Positions 9,097 through 24,278 are shown, counted from the first letter of the stretch. The stretch: 64,000 nucleotides of DNA from Enterobacter sp. kpr-6 (GCF_900116015.1 NZ_FOYH01000001.1:679769-743768), one strand, 5' to 3'. Notes: a model not told the origin generated them from the letters alone. Translations and numbers: made by a program.

Positions 9097-10401
9097 TTGA
9101 CTACACCATTGAAAAAGATTGTGATTGTTGGCGGTGGGGCTGGCGGACTGGAGCTGGCAACGCAACTGGGCAAAAAATTAGGGCGCGGTAAAAAAGCAAA
9201 AATTACGCTGGTCGATCGCAACCACAGCCATCTGTGGAAACCGCTGCTGCATGAAGTGGCGACCGGATCGCTGGATGAGGGTGTGGATGCGCTGAGCTAC
9301 CTCGCCCACGCGCGTAACCACAATTTCCAGTTCCAGTTGGGATCGGTGGTGGATATCAATCGCGAAAGCAAAACCCTGACGCTGGCCGAACTGCGCGATG
9401 AGAAGGGCGAACTGCTGATGCCTGAGCGCAAACTGGCCTATGACACGCTGGTGATGGCGCTGGGCAGTACCTCCAATGACTTCAACACGCCGGGCGTGAA
9501 AGAGCACTGCATTTTCCTCGATAACCCGCATCAGGCGCGTCGTTTCCATCAGGAAATGCTGAACCTGTTCCTGAAGTATTCCGCTAACCTCGGCGTGAAT
9601 GGCAAAGTCAACATCGCCATTGTCGGCGGTGGCGCAACGGGCGTGGAGTTGTCGGCTGAACTGCATAACGCGGTGAAACAGTTACACAGCTACGGTTATA
9701 AAGGGCTGTCCAACGAAGCGCTGAACGTGACGCTGGTGGAAGCGGGCGAGCGCATTCTGCCTGCACTGCCGCCGCGCATCTCGGGTGCGGCGCACAATGA
9801 ACTGACTAAGATGGGCGTACGCGTCCTCACGCAGACCATGGTGACCAGCGCCGATCAGGGCGGTTTGCATACCAAAGATGGCGAATACATTCAGGCCGAT
9901 TTAATGGTCTGGGCCGCCGGGATCAAAGCGCCGGACTTTATGAAGGACATTGGCGGACTGGAAACCAACCGTATTAATCAGCTGGTCGTTGAGCAGACAT
10001 TGCAGACCACCCGCGATGCGGATATCTACGCTATCGGCGACTGTGCCTCCTGCGCCCGTCCGGAAGGTGGCTTTGTGCCGCCGCGTGCGCAGGCTGCGCA
10101 TCAGATGGCGACCTGTGCGCTGCACAACATCCTGGCGCAGATCAAAGGTAAGCCGCAGAAAGCATACGTCTATAAAGATCATGGTTCGCTGGTATCGCTG
10201 TCTAACTTCTCCACGGTCGGCAGCCTGATGGGTAACCTGATGCGCGGTTCAATGATGATTGAAGGGCGTATGGCGCGCTTTGTCTATATCTCTCTGTACC
10301 GTATGCACCAGGTTGCGCTGCACGGTTATTTCAAAACCGGTCTGATGATGCTGGTTGGCAGTATTAACCGCGTTATTCGTCCGCGTCTGAAACTGCATTA
10401 A
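9097..10401 (+). CDS. ndh: NADH dehydrogenase II (non-proton-pumping)
   Basis: Peripheral inner-membrane flavoenzyme that passes electrons from NADH to quinone without pumping protons. It has 434 residues, as in E. coli. Two dinucleotide-binding motifs are visible: VGGGAGGLE at about residue 11 for FAD and VGGGATGVE at about 175 for NADH, plus AIGDCASC near residue 315. The start codon is TTG, as in E. coli ndh, behind TAGGGGG. A perfect FNR box lies upstream. Confidence 0.97.
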   Translation: MTTPLKKIVIVGGGAGGLELATQLGKKLGRGKKAKITLVDRNHSHLWKPLLHEVATGSLDEGVDALSYLAHARNHNFQFQLGSVVDINRESKTLTLAELRDEKGELLMPERKLAYDTLVMALGSTSNDFNTPGVKEHCIFLDNPHQARRFHQEMLNLFLKYSANLGVNGKVNIAIVGGGATGVELSAELHNAVKQLHSYGYKGLSNEALNVTLVEAGERILPALPPRISGAAHNELTKMGVRVLTQTMVTSADQGGLHTKDGEYIQADLMVWAAGIKAPDFMKDIGGLETNRINQLVVEQTLQTTRDADIYAIGDCASCARPEGGFVPPRAQAAHQMATCALHNILAQIKGKPQKAYVYKDHGSLVSLSNFSTVGSLMGNLMRGSMMIEGRMARFVYISLYRMHQVALHGYFKTGLMMLVGSINRVIRPRLKLH

Positions 10402-10413
10402 TTAATGCACATC

Positions 10414-10436
10414 GCCCCGTCGGGAACCGGCGGGGC
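10414..10436 (+). terminator. Hairpin after ndh
   Basis: Ten-base stem GCCCCGTCGG/CCGGCGGGGC with one G-T pair and loop GAA, but only a weak tail. Probable terminator. Confidence 0.6.
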
Positions 10437-10598
10437 AATTCAGCATATCCTTCTGTTAATTCCGGGAATGTGCTTAAGACTCATCTGAATCATGTTATTT
10501 TCCCGCACAACCTCCCACCATTTACGCGCATTCTGATTGGCTTACTTCCCCCTTTAATTGCAGAATTGTTACTAATAGCAAAGAAGGGAGAGAATCCT

Positions 10599-11138
10599 GT
10601 GAATAAATCAATGTTAGCGGGTATTGGCATTGGGGTCGCTGCGGCTCTGGGCGTTGCGGCAGTGGCAGGCTTGAATGTATTTGATCGCGGCCCGCAGTAT
10701 GCGCAGGTCGTGTCGGCCACGCCGATCAAAGAAACGATCAAGACGCCGCGCAAGGAGTGTCGTAACGTCACCGTCACGCACCGCCGTCCGGTACAGGATG
10801 AAAATCGCCTGACCGGTTCGGTACTGGGCGCAGTCGCTGGTGGGGTAATTGGTCACCAGTTTGGCGGTGGACGCGGTAAAGATGTTGCCACAGTGGTAGG
10901 TGCGCTCGGCGGTGGTTATGCAGGCAATCAGATCCAGGGATCGATGCAGGATAACGACACCTACACCAGCACGCAGCAGCGCTGCAAAACGGTGTACGAC
11001 AAATCAGAAAAAATGCTCGGCTACGATGTCACCTATAAAATCGGTGACCAGCAGGGCAAAATCCGGATGGATAAAGAACCTGGTACCCAAATTCCTCTGG
11101 ACGGTAACGGCCAGTTGATTCTGAATAACAAAGTATAA
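10599..11138 (+). CDS. ycfJ: YcfJ, glycine-zipper outer-membrane-associated protein
   Basis: From GTG 10599 the product has 179 residues, the E. coli YcfJ length, and begins MNKSMLAGIGIGVAAALG. It has one hydrophobic N-terminal segment and a glycine-zipper region at about residues 70-110 (GSVLGAVAGGVIGHQFGGG, VVGALGGGYAGNQ), typical of Rickettsia 17 kDa-antigen-like proteins. AGAAGGGAGAG precedes the start; an ORF from ATG 10470 adds 43 non-homologous residues. Function is not established. The gene is followed by its own terminator. Confidence 0.92.
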   Translation: MNKSMLAGIGIGVAAALGVAAVAGLNVFDRGPQYAQVVSATPIKETIKTPRKECRNVTVTHRRPVQDENRLTGSVLGAVAGGVIGHQFGGGRGKDVATVVGALGGGYAGNQIQGSMQDNDTYTSTQQRCKTVYDKSEKMLGYDVTYKIGDQQGKIRMDKEPGTQIPLDGNGQLILNNKV

Positions 11139-11158
11139 AAAAGCAGTCCCTACAGATT

Positions 11159-11195
11159 GACTCCCCATTCGCTCAGGCTGGGGAGTCCTTTTTTT
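11159..11195 (+). terminator. Terminator after ycfJ
   Basis: Nine-base perfect stem GACTCCCCA/TGGGGAGTC followed by seven T. Confidence 0.9.
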
Positions 11196-11212
11196 GCATT
11201 AACGTTATTTAC

Positions 11213-11368
11213 TCAAATCGCATTATGTTGGCGGATAAGGAGACACCCTGTAATTAATACAGAGATAAACGCAAACAGTACTGAACCACCACATAATACC
11301 CAGAGACTAAATAACAATGTTATTACTATTAGCACTTTAATGAATGGTAATAGCAAAATCATTTTCAT
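11213..11368 (-). CDS. Possible small hydrophobic membrane protein (51 residues)
   Basis: ORF beginning MKMILLLPFIKVLIV and ending IRQHNAI. Almost all of residues 3-45 are hydrophobic, enough for one long or two short transmembrane helices. AGAAGGA lies just upstream on the minus strand; ATG 11368 has a very short spacing and ATG 11362 (49 residues) a better one. The stretch is much richer in A+T than its neighbours. I recognise no homologue. It may be a real membrane peptide or a chance product of T-rich DNA. The remaining gap (11369-11634) shows only small hairpins. Confidence 0.35.
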   Translation of the reverse strand: MKMILLLPFIKVLIVITLLFSLWVLCGGSVLFAFISVLITGCLLIRQHNAI

Positions 11369-11600
11369 TTTCCTTCTGCATGTGAAGCCCGTTAAAAGTC
11401 CTGATTCCGTCGCTGAAAAATCAAAAATCTGCCGCTGCGTCTTCATGACATAATGATGTTATCCCGATCACACTCCTGAAATTGTTAGCAGGAGAATAAT
11501 CTTAAAATAAGCATAGCAAAGCGGGGCGGGAGCATAAAAGGTTTTGCCTATCGTTGCCATAGGCTGAAAGCATGAGGAAGCGAAAAGTGACGGGTGATTT

Positions 11601-11631
11601 ATAAGGCCCGCGGTTAACCGCCGGGCCTTAT
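11601..11631 (-). terminator. Hairpin downstream of comR
   Basis: Near-perfect inverted repeat ATAAGGCCCGCGGTT/AACCGCCGGGCCTTAT just after the comR stop. The U tract on the comR side is weak. Confidence 0.5.
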
Positions 11632-11634
11632 ACA

Positions 11635-12273
11635 TTATGCGGTCTTAACTAATTCAGGCCACAAACGCAGGGTGGTATGCGTAATTTGCATCAGCGTTTC
11701 AAGGCTTGCGCCTTCACGGGCACTTACCGACATCCCCTGCAAAATACAGCTTAAAAACTGCGCCAGATTTGCCGTATCGGCACTGGCAGGTAACTCACCG
11801 CGCGACTGGCGCTGCTGCAAGAACTGCAAAAGTGTTTTTTCCTGCAAGGCATGACGCGACTTGATCGTATGCGCAATCTCATTCGATGAGGCAGCAAGCG
11901 TGGCCGACGTATTAATCATAAAGCAACCCGCTGGCGTATCTTTATTGCTAAAGCAGGTGGCAATGGCGGAGAAATAATCCAGTAGCGCCTGCTCAACGGA
12001 TTTCTCCTCGCACAGCAACTGCGCTTCGTAGCGCGACGCAAACCGGGTGATATAGCGATCCAGCACCGCCCGGAATAACCCTTCTTTATTGGTAAATTCC
12101 GCATACAGCGTCGGCGCTTTCGCCCCCGTCGCTTCGACCAGATCGGAGAGCGAGGTCGCTTCATACCCGTGCTTCCAGAAAAGCGTCATCGCTTTATCCA
12201 GCGCCGCCTCTCTGTCGAACACTTTCGGTCGGCCACGGCTTTTTTTTGTACAACTGGTGACATCGTGAGTCAT
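11635..12273 (-). CDS. comR: TetR-family repressor ComR
   Basis: Cytoplasmic transcription repressor of 212 residues. The N-terminal TetR HTH is visible (SRGRPKVFDREAALDKAM, then ATSLSDLVEATGAKAPTLY). The C-terminal ligand-binding part keeps TPAGCFMIN, with the Cys present in E. coli ComR (YcfQ). In E. coli it represses the divergent bhsA and is relieved by copper; the same gene pair is here. Two near-identical 16-base repeats lie in the shared intergenic region. Confidence 0.92.
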   Translation of the reverse strand: MTHDVTSCTKKSRGRPKVFDREAALDKAMTLFWKHGYEATSLSDLVEATGAKAPTLYAEFTNKEGLFRAVLDRYITRFASRYEAQLLCEEKSVEQALLDYFSAIATCFSNKDTPAGCFMINTSATLAASSNEIAHTIKSRHALQEKTLLQFLQQRQSRGELPASADTANLAQFLSCILQGMSVSAREGASLETLMQITHTTLRLWPELVKTA

Positions 12274-12302
12274 TGTGCCGCCTTAAAGGTGTTGGTTTGT
12301 TG

Positions 12303-12320
12303 AACAATCATTATAAAAAT
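12303..12320. promoter_or_regulatory. Candidate ComR-binding repeat, comR-proximal copy
   Basis: AACAATCATTATAAAA differs by one base from the copy at 12404-12419. It lies about 30 bases upstream of the comR start, where a repressor would act on comR itself. Binding is inferred. Confidence 0.4.
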
Positions 12321-12400
12321 AAACCACGCCCGTGACCAGCAACGTTTTCCTAAAAATATTTTCATCCTATCGTTATGAAATTTAAGGCGTTAAAAATTAA

Positions 12401-12419
12401 TATAACGATCATTATAAAA
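12401..12419. promoter_or_regulatory. Candidate ComR operator next to the bhsA -35 box
   Basis: TATAACGATCATTATA (12401-12416) is an interrupted palindrome with five-base arms. It contains the repeat AACGATCATTATAAAA and ends six bases before the bhsA -35 hexamer. Confidence 0.45.
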
Positions 12420-12424
12420 TAATA

Positions 12425-12454
12425 TTGACGAGTGACGCAGATCACGTTTATGAT
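12425..12454 (+). promoter_or_regulatory. bhsA promoter with an embedded CRP-like palindrome
   Basis: -35 TTGACG (12425-12430) and -10 TATGAT (12449-12454) are 18 bases apart. Between them AGTGACGCAGATCACG (12431-12446) resembles a CRP site. A site between the hexamers would be expected to repress, if real. Confidence 0.5.
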
Positions 12455-12516
12455 TTACCTATCGATCGTTAAGTTAATCCTTGCGACGCCCCTAAAACTG
12501 ATACAGGTAAAAAATC

Positions 12517-12774
12517 ATGAAAAACGTTAAAGCTCTGTTCGTTGCTGCCATCCTCGGTTCCGTCTCTTTTGCAAGCGTTGCAGCCGTAGAAGTTCAGGCC
12601 ACCCCGGCTAATCAGCAGCAGGTCGGTTCCATTACCGCCACTGCGGGTGCTAACCTGAGTTCACTGCAAGACCAACTGGCACAGAAAGCGGATGAAATGG
12701 GGGCAACCTCTTACCGCATCACTTCCGTAACTGGTCCTAACACTCTGCACGGTACTGCGGTTATCTATAAATAA
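12517..12774 (+). CDS. bhsA: Multiple stress resistance protein BhsA (YcfR)
   Basis: Secreted or outer-membrane-associated protein of 85 residues of the YhcN/BhsA (DUF1471) family. A cleavable signal peptide ends near ASVAA (about residue 22). The short alpha/beta domain carries the family pattern IGSITATAGANLSSLQDQLAQ and SYRITSVTG. In E. coli BhsA alters surface properties and copper permeability and is induced by many stresses. It is divergent from its repressor gene comR and ends at a strong bidirectional terminator. Confidence 0.93.
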   Translation: MKNVKALFVAAILGSVSFASVAAVEVQATPANQQQVGSITATAGANLSSLQDQLAQKADEMGATSYRITSVTGPNTLHGTAVIYK

Positions 12775-12803
12775 GCCCGTGTTGCTGTAAAAAGTTGCTA
12801 TAA

Positions 12804-12838
12804 AAAAAGCCTTGCCGGCATCACCGGCAAGGCTTTTT
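12804..12838. terminator. Bidirectional terminator between bhsA and ldtC
   Basis: A 15-base perfect inverted repeat (AAAAAGCCTTGCCGG and its complement, loop CATCA) with A and T flanks serves the two convergent genes. Confidence 0.92.
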
Positions 12839-12851
12839 TATTAGGCGCAGA

Positions 12852-13814
12852 TTACATCGCCTGCGGCACCGCATCATGCGCGGTCACATCAACGGGCATC
12901 CCGGAGCGCAGCTGGATCGCCTGATCCATTAACATACCGTCGGTTTGCGCATCGATTTTAAACGCCTCCATGCTGGCAGGAACGATGATAGGCTGCGTTT
13001 TCGGATCGTCATCAATAGATTTTGACAACGGCTGGTGCACTTCCACCAGGCGGGTACCATCCGGCTCCACGGCAGTTTTCAGCGGAGCGTTAATGATGTT
13101 GACCTTCGTACCCGGCGTCACGAGCCTGTACAGCGTCTCAATATCGTTGTCGCGCAGGCGTATGCAGCCCGAACTGACGCGCATCCCAATACCGAAGTCT
13201 GCATTCGTACCATGAATTAAATAGACACCGCCGTAAGCGGCCAGACGAATGGCATGATGCCCCATCGGGTTATCCGGCCCGGCAGGTACCACCGGCGGCA
13301 GGTCAATGCCCTGAGCTTTATAGCGGGCGCGAATATTCGCCGTCGGCGTCCAGGTCGGATTGGCGCGCTTATCGGAGACGCTGGTGGTCATGGTCGGCGT
13401 CAGGGTATCGCCACCTAACTGGCCAATACCAATTGGATAAACAGTGACCTCATTTTTGCCCGCCGGGAAGTAGTACAGGCGCAGTTCCGCCAGATTGATG
13501 ACGATCCCCTGACGCGGGACATCCGGCAGCAGCGTTTGCAACGGAATAGTCAGCACGCTTCCGGCGCGCGGCACATAGGGATCGACGCCAGGATTAGCCT
13601 GCAATAGCGCCAGAAACCCGACGTTGTATTTCTTAGCGATCGCCTCAAGCGAACCGCCGTCATTTTCCACCACATGAAAACGATTCTCGCCCACCAGTCG
13701 GCTGCCATTGGCGGGAAGCGGCCAGGTGTTTGCCCGGGCGGGGAGGGCGAGGGTGAGCGTAGCGGCGACGGCAAAAAACGTCAGCCAGCGTGAAAGGCGC
13801 ACAGGTTTCATCAT
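12852..13814 (-). CDS. ldtC: L,D-transpeptidase LdtC (YcfS)
   Basis: Periplasmic enzyme that anchors Braun lipoprotein to peptidoglycan. From ATG 13814 it has 320 residues; an ATG at 13823 would add three. Signal peptide ends about LPARANT; a LysM-like region follows (about 45-95, GSLEAIAKKYNVGFLALLQANPGVD is split over that span), then the YkuD domain with HGTNADFG and catalytic Cys217 in VSSGCIRLR. It matches E. coli LdtC throughout until the variable C terminus. It sits between bhsA and mfd as in E. coli. Confidence 0.94.
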   Translation of the reverse strand: MMKPVRLSRWLTFFAVAATLTLALPARANTWPLPANGSRLVGENRFHVVENDGGSLEAIAKKYNVGFLALLQANPGVDPYVPRAGSVLTIPLQTLLPDVPRQGIVINLAELRLYYFPAGKNEVTVYPIGIGQLGGDTLTPTMTTSVSDKRANPTWTPTANIRARYKAQGIDLPPVVPAGPDNPMGHHAIRLAAYGGVYLIHGTNADFGIGMRVSSGCIRLRDNDIETLYRLVTPGTKVNIINAPLKTAVEPDGTRLVEVHQPLSKSIDDDPKTQPIIVPASMEAFKIDAQTDGMLMDQAIQLRSGMPVDVTAHDAVPQAM

Positions 13815-13947
13815 TATTATCATCCACGACTATCAGGTTATTGTTATTGAACAGGTAAGTATGGCTGGGGGGATTGTCGGGAAACCGCGAGAAGTGCAAA
13901 GAGTATGTAAAGGTTGGCGCACGTCATTGCGACGTGCGCCATCAGGA

Positions 13948-17394
<3,447 letters not shown>

Positions 17395-17501
17395 AGCGGC
17401 TGTCAGGATCTCTTATGGGTACGCCCCCTAAATGGGGGCATATCGCTGAAACACAATGCAGTTTATTATCCTTCATCACGCCATTTTAGCAACGTCCGGC
17501 T

Positions 17502-18575
17502 TTAGCGGGTCGCCATCACAGGTCGTAAATCCACGGGCGGCGAGAAGAACACGTCGCCGAAAAGTCGCGTGGACAGTTTGCGCACCCACAGCCCGACGAG
17601 CGTGCAAATCAGCAGGCTGAGGAAAGGGTAAACCAGCAGCAGGGCCAGCTCCGTCGCCGGTGAAAAACGCCCCTGATTGAGCAGCGGGATCAGCGCCAGA
17701 CTGAAGCCTTCCACCAGAATACGGTGGGTGGTGTAAATGGCGATGGTATTGGAGCCCACCACATTGAGAATATTGTTCTCACCCGGCGGGAAGCGCTGCT
17801 CCATCTGCCAGAAAAACTTCATCACCAGCACAATAGAAAACAGCGACAGCAGCAACGGCACGTTGGCAAACCACAGCAGCACCGCCGCCAAAAAACTGAG
17901 CGTCAGACCAATGGCGTAACGGCGAAGCGGAACGGTTTTGATGATCTCCATCACCGTTGCGCCATACCAGGCCCCGAGGCTGTAGTAAACGATATTGCGC
18001 ACCACGCTGTTCATTCCCCACCACGGCAGCGGCAGGAAATTAATCGCAATCGACGCCAGCACCAGCACCGCCATCACCGGCCCTTTCCAGCGGGCGAGTA
18101 CTTTACAGAGCACAAAATAGACCACCAGCGCATAGAGGTACCACAGGCTGGTGCTGGCGGTGATCAGGCCGTGCAGGAAGCTACTAAAGGAGTCGGCATA
18201 GGCCGCATTAGCGGCATTGCTGAGATCGCGCTCCGGGGCCAGCCAGGCGTTGATCAGGCTTAAGCCCAGCCATTGCAGCATCGCCCACAGTACCAGCACA
18301 TAAACGATGCTCCATATGCGCTTATCAATGCACCCCTCCCACGCCACGCTCTCGACATAACGGCGGATCAAAAAGCCCGAAATAAAGAAAAACACCGGCA
18401 TGCGGAACGGCGCGAGGTAGAGATTAAAATAGATCCAGCACTTAGCCAGTAAGCCTGAGAGGGGATGCGATAATCCCTCAAGATGCGGATAAAACGTGAT
18501 CACCGAGTGGTAAATCACCACCAGACAGATGCATAACCCTTTGATTTGGTTAAGCCATAATGCTTTTTCTTTCAT
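17502..18575 (-). CDS. ycfT: YcfT, acyltransferase-3 family membrane protein
   Basis: Inner-membrane protein of 357 residues with about ten hydrophobic segments. The acyltransferase-3 hallmark appears at the N terminus (KGLCICLVVIYHSVITFYPH) and an Arg-rich loop at FRMPVFFFISGFLIRR. ATG 18575 matches the E. coli YcfT start; a longer frame from 18713 adds 46 residues without homology. The substrate is unknown; the family O-acylates extracytoplasmic glycans. It diverges from lolC across 279 bases. Confidence 0.88.
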   Translation of the reverse strand: MKEKALWLNQIKGLCICLVVIYHSVITFYPHLEGLSHPLSGLLAKCWIYFNLYLAPFRMPVFFFISGFLIRRYVESVAWEGCIDKRIWSIVYVLVLWAMLQWLGLSLINAWLAPERDLSNAANAAYADSFSSFLHGLITASTSLWYLYALVVYFVLCKVLARWKGPVMAVLVLASIAINFLPLPWWGMNSVVRNIVYYSLGAWYGATVMEIIKTVPLRRYAIGLTLSFLAAVLLWFANVPLLLSLFSIVLVMKFFWQMEQRFPPGENNILNVVGSNTIAIYTTHRILVEGFSLALIPLLNQGRFSPATELALLLVYPFLSLLICTLVGLWVRKLSTRLFGDVFFSPPVDLRPVMATR

Positions 18576-18782
18576 TGGAACGGTCAGCCTGATTTGCCAT
18601 AAACATAGCGTGTAATAGTGGTGGTGATGCCCCCGGCTGTAATGCGTAACAGTCTGGATTTGGTTTTTAATAAAGACTTTTCGGAAAAAGATCAGGCCGG
18701 GCAGGGCAGACACGGCGGGCAGCGGCAGAGTAGTGAATTGATTTTTCAGAATTTTTTAAGCGCCTGCGCAAGAATTCGTCAC

Positions 18783-20747
<1,965 letters not shown>

Positions 20748-20748
<1 letters not shown>

Positions 20749-21992
20749 TGGTGTCGCCGTTATCGTTACTGATTGGCCTGCGTTTTAGCCGGGGCCGCCG
20801 CCGCAGCGGAATGGTGTCGCTTATTTCCGTGATCTCCACCATCGGCATTGCGCTGGGCGTGGCGGTACTGATCGTCGGTCTTAGCGCCATGAACGGTTTT
20901 GAGCGCGAGCTTAACAACCGCATTCTGGCGGTGGTGCCGCACGGTGAAATCGAGCCGGTGAATCAGCCGTGGAACAACTGGCAGGAAGCGCTGACCAAAG
21001 TTGAAAAGGTGCCGGGCATTGTCGCCGCCGCGCCCTACATTAACTTTACCGGGCTGGTGGAAAGCGGCGTCAATCTGCGCGCCATTCAGGTCAAAGGCGT
21101 CGATCCGGTTCAGGAAACGCGTCTGAGCGCGCTGCCGGGCTTTGTGCAAAACAACGCCTGGGCCAGTTTTAAGGCCGGACAGCAGCAGGTCATTATTGGC
21201 AAAGGCGTGGCCGACGGTCTGAAGGTGAAGCAGGGCGACTGGGTGTCGATTATGATCCCCAACTCCAGCGCCGATCATAAGCTGTTGCAGCCTAAGCGCA
21301 TTCGCCTCCAGGTCGCAGGCATTTTGCAGTTAAGCGGCCAGCTCGATCATAGTTTTGCCATGATCCCGATGCAGGATGCGCAGCAGTACCTGGAGATGAA
21401 CAACAGCGTCACCGGCATTGCCATCAAAGTGAATGACGTGTTTAACGCCCAGAAACTGGTGCGTGACGCGGGCGAAGTCTCCAACAGCTACGTTTACATC
21501 AAAAGCTGGATCGGCACCTACGGCTACATGTACCGCGACATTCAGATGATCCGCGCCATTATGTATCTGGCGATGGTGCTGGTGATCGGCGTCGCCTGCT
21601 TTAACATCGTTTCGACGCTGGTGATGGCGGTGAAAGATAAAAGCGGTGACATCGCCGTACTGCGCACGCTGGGGGCAAAAGATGGCCTGATCCGCGCCAT
21701 TTTTGTCTGGTATGGCCTGCTGGCCGGGCTGTTCGGCAGCCTGTGCGGGGTGGTGATTGGGGTGGTCGTGGCGCTTAATCTAACGCCAATTATGAACGGC
21801 ATTGAGAAACTTATCGGCCATCAGTTCCTCTCCGGCGACATCTATTTTATCGACTTCCTGCCGTCGGAACTGCATGCGCTGGATGTGGTGTACGTGCTGG
21901 TCACCGCGCTGGTGCTGAGCCTGCTGGCGAGCTGGTATCCCGCGCGCCGGGCCAGCAACATCGATCCGGCGAGGGTTTTAAGCGGACAATAA
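20748..21992 (+). CDS. lolE: Lipoprotein-releasing system permease LolE
   Basis: Second membrane subunit of LolCDE, 414 residues (E. coli LolE 413-414). It has the same layout as LolC: one N-terminal helix (about 25-48), a periplasmic domain, and three C-terminal helices in the MacB/FtsX pattern ending [20 protein letters not shown]. It starts on the lolD stop codon. nagK follows 16 bases later and may belong to the same transcript. Confidence 0.97.
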
Positions 21993-22008
21993 CTAACAAG
22001 GAGTGGCG

Positions 22009-22920
22009 ATGTATTACGGATTTGATATCGGTGGCACTAAAATTGCGCTGGGTGTGTTTGACGCTAACCGCTGTTTGCAATGGGAAAAACGCATCGCCAC
22101 ACCTCGCAGTAGTTATGACGATTTTTTACAGGCGATTGCCGCGCTGGTTCACGAAGCCGATGCGCGCTTTGGCGTGAAAGGCTCCGTCGGCATCGGCATT
22201 CCCGGCATGCCGGAAACGGCAGACGGCACGCTCTATGCGGCCAATGTTCCCGCTGCCAGCGGCAAACCGTTGCGCGCTGATTTAACCGCACTGCTTGGGC
22301 GCGACGTGCGCCTCGACAACGATGCTAACTGTTTCGCGCTGTCCGAAGCCTGGGATGATGAATTCACCCAGTATCCGCTGGTTATGGGGCTGATCCTCGG
22401 CACCGGCGTCGGCGGCGGGCTGGTGATTAACGGTAAATCGGTGACCGGTCGCAGTTATATCACCGGCGAGTTTGGTCACATTCGCCTGCCTGTCGATGCC
22501 TTTGATGTGGTCGGGTGGGATTTTCCGCTCACCCGCTGCGGCTGCGGCAAACTCGGCTGTATCGAGAATTATCTTTCCGGTCGCGGTTTTGCGTGGCTGT
22601 ACAACCACGTCTACGATCAGCCATTATCATCGCCAGAAATTATCGCCCGCTGGGAGCAACATGATGCCAAAGCCCGCGCGCACGTGGATCGCTACGCCGA
22701 TCTGCTGGCGGTGTGTTTGGGTAATATACTCACCATAGTGGATCCTGATTTGCTGGTGCTTGGCGGCGGATTGTCGAATTTCAGCGCCCTGACTACCCTG
22801 CTGGCCGAACGTTTGCCTGCGCATTTGCTGCCCGTGGCCCGGGTTCCGCGCATAGAGCGGGCACGGCACGGCGATGCAGGTGGCATGCGGGGTGCCGCAT
22901 TCCTTCACCTCACCGATTAA
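22009..22920 (+). CDS. nagK: N-acetyl-D-glucosamine kinase NagK
   Basis: Cytoplasmic ROK-family kinase phosphorylating GlcNAc released during wall recycling, functionally linked to nagZ in this window. It has 303 residues. The ATP motif FDIGGTK is at residues 4-10, the ROK core [13 protein letters not shown] near 130, and the zinc-binding segment [15 protein letters not shown] near 180. AAGGAG lies six bases before ATG 22009. cobB starts 15 bases after the stop. Confidence 0.96.
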   Translation: MYYGFDIGGTKIALGVFDANRCLQWEKRIATPRSSYDDFLQAIAALVHEADARFGVKGSVGIGIPGMPETADGTLYAANVPAASGKPLRADLTALLGRDVRLDNDANCFALSEAWDDEFTQYPLVMGLILGTGVGGGLVINGKSVTGRSYITGEFGHIRLPVDAFDVVGWDFPLTRCGCGKLGCIENYLSGRGFAWLYNHVYDQPLSSPEIIARWEQHDAKARAHVDRYADLLAVCLGNILTIVDPDLLVLGGGLSNFSALTTLLAERLPAHLLPVARVPRIERARHGDAGGMRGAAFLHLTD

Positions 22921-22935
22921 CCAGAAGAGGTTGCT

Positions 22936-23757
22936 ATGCAGTCGCGCCGGTTACACCGACTGACCCGTTTTCGTCGCAACAAGCGTCGTCTGCGTGAGCG
23001 TCTACGTCAGCGTTTATTTTTCCGAGACAGAGTGGGGCCAGATGTGATGGAAAAACCCAGAGTCGTTGTACTGACCGGGGCGGGCATTTCCGCCGAGTCA
23101 GGTATTCGTACTTTCCGCGCGGCTGATGGCCTGTGGGAAGAGCATCATGTGGAAGACGTGGCCACGCCGGAAGGTTTTGCCCGCGACCCGGAACTGGTGC
23201 AGTCGTTTTATAACGCCCGCCGTCGTCAGCTCCAGCAGCCCGATATCGCGCCTAATCCTGCGCATCTGGCGCTGGCCCGTCTGGAAGAGGAACTGGGCGA
23301 CCGCTTTGTGCTGGTAACGCAGAATATCGATAACCTGCACGAGCGCGCGGGTAACCGCAATGTGATCCATATGCACGGCGAATTACTCAAGGTGCGCTGT
23401 GCAAGCAGCGGGCAGGTGCTGGAGTGGACAGGCGATGTTACTCCGGAAGACAAATGCCATTGCTGCCAGTTCCCGGCTGCGCTTCGCCCGCACGTGGTGT
23501 GGTTTGGCGAGATGCCGCTGGGCATGGATGAAATTTACAGCGCGCTGGCGATGGCCGATGTGTTTATCGCCATCGGCACCTCCGGGCACGTCTATCCCGC
23601 CGCCGGGTTTGTGCATGAAGCCCGTCTGCATGGCGCGCACACCGTCGAGCTGAATCTGGAGCCAAGCCAGGTCGGCAGCGAGTTTGCCGAGAAGCACTAC
23701 GGGCTGGCAAGCGCGGTGGTGCCGGAGTATATCGATAAGCTGCTTAAAGGGTTGTAA
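22936..23757 (+). CDS. cobB: NAD-dependent protein deacylase CobB (sirtuin)
   Basis: Cytoplasmic class III sirtuin that removes acetyl and succinyl groups from lysines, activating for example acetyl-CoA synthetase. The long form has 273 residues with an Arg-rich N-terminal extension (residues 1-37) like the long form in other enterics. An internal ATG at 23047 ([13 protein letters not shown]) would give the short isoform. NAD motif [16 protein letters not shown], catalytic His in HMHGE and a KCHCC zinc segment are visible. It is shorter at the C terminus than E. coli CobB, ending LLKGL. Confidence 0.96.
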   Translation: MQSRRLHRLTRFRRNKRRLRERLRQRLFFRDRVGPDVMEKPRVVVLTGAGISAESGIRTFRAADGLWEEHHVEDVATPEGFARDPELVQSFYNARRRQLQQPDIAPNPAHLALARLEEELGDRFVLVTQNIDNLHERAGNRNVIHMHGELLKVRCASSGQVLEWTGDVTPEDKCHCCQFPAALRPHVVWFGEMPLGMDEIYSALAMADVFIAIGTSGHVYPAAGFVHEARLHGAHTVELNLEPSQVGSEFAEKHYGLASAVVPEYIDKLLKGL

Positions 23758-23768
23758 CCGCCTGAGGG

Positions 23769-24278
23769 CTACTGCACCTGAAGCAGTAGCCCTTCTTCCC
23801 GCCGCGCCGCCAGGATCAGAAACGCAATAATATAAATGCAGCACAGCAGGGCGATCATGCTGACAAACCACGGCAGACGCGTCACGTAGACCGTGCTGCA
23901 TGACAGGATCACGATAATAATTCCGCAGTACATGGGATGCGCCAGCCAGCGAAAGATCCCATCCTCCACTACCGGCGCATGGGGCAAATAGTAGCCCGCC
24001 CAGGTATGACTCTCTCCCAAATCGATTTTTCCTTTCACCACCAGTCCCGTCCCGATGATCGCCAGCCCCATAGCAATCCAGTCGAGGTGCGTGATGACAG
24101 CGGGTAAAAAGAGGCTGTAAGCGAAGGTGAGAATGGGGAGCGGATAAAGGATTTTTAACAGGGTGATGGCGCGGGGATCGATGAGCGGCAGCACGCCCGG
24201 CTTGTTGGGTTTGTCGTAGATAAACACGACGAAGACCACAAGGTTAGCCAGCTGAATCAGCAGATAGAGTGTGTTCAT
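23769..24278 (-). CDS. Isoprenylcysteine/phospholipid methyltransferase-like membrane protein
   Basis: Integral membrane protein of 169 residues with four to five hydrophobic helices. The C-terminal half has the ICMT/PEMT-type pattern: GIFRWLAHPMYCGI (the HPxY motif binding SAM) and the acidic pair in ARREEGLLL. Members methylate prenylcysteine or lipids in eukaryotes and unknown substrates in bacteria. It is transcribed toward cobB. Its 5' side faces an expanded palindromic repeat and then the SPFH gene, also minus strand. E. coli K-12 has ycfZ/ymfA at this locus instead. No strong ribosome binding site is visible. Confidence 0.75.
   Translation of the reverse strand: MNTLYLLIQLANLVVFVVFIYDKPNKPGVLPLIDPRAITLLKILYPLPILTFAYSLFLPAVITHLDWIAMGLAIIGTGLVVKGKIDLGESHTWAGYYLPHAPVVEDGIFRWLAHPMYCGIIIVILSCSTVYVTRLPWFVSMIALLCCIYIIAFLILAARREEGLLLQVQ

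Noticed and set aside
12996-13814. Longer ldtC start at 13823
   Set aside because: Kept as an alternative only; the ATG at 13814 aligns with E. coli LdtC and the extra three residues have no support.
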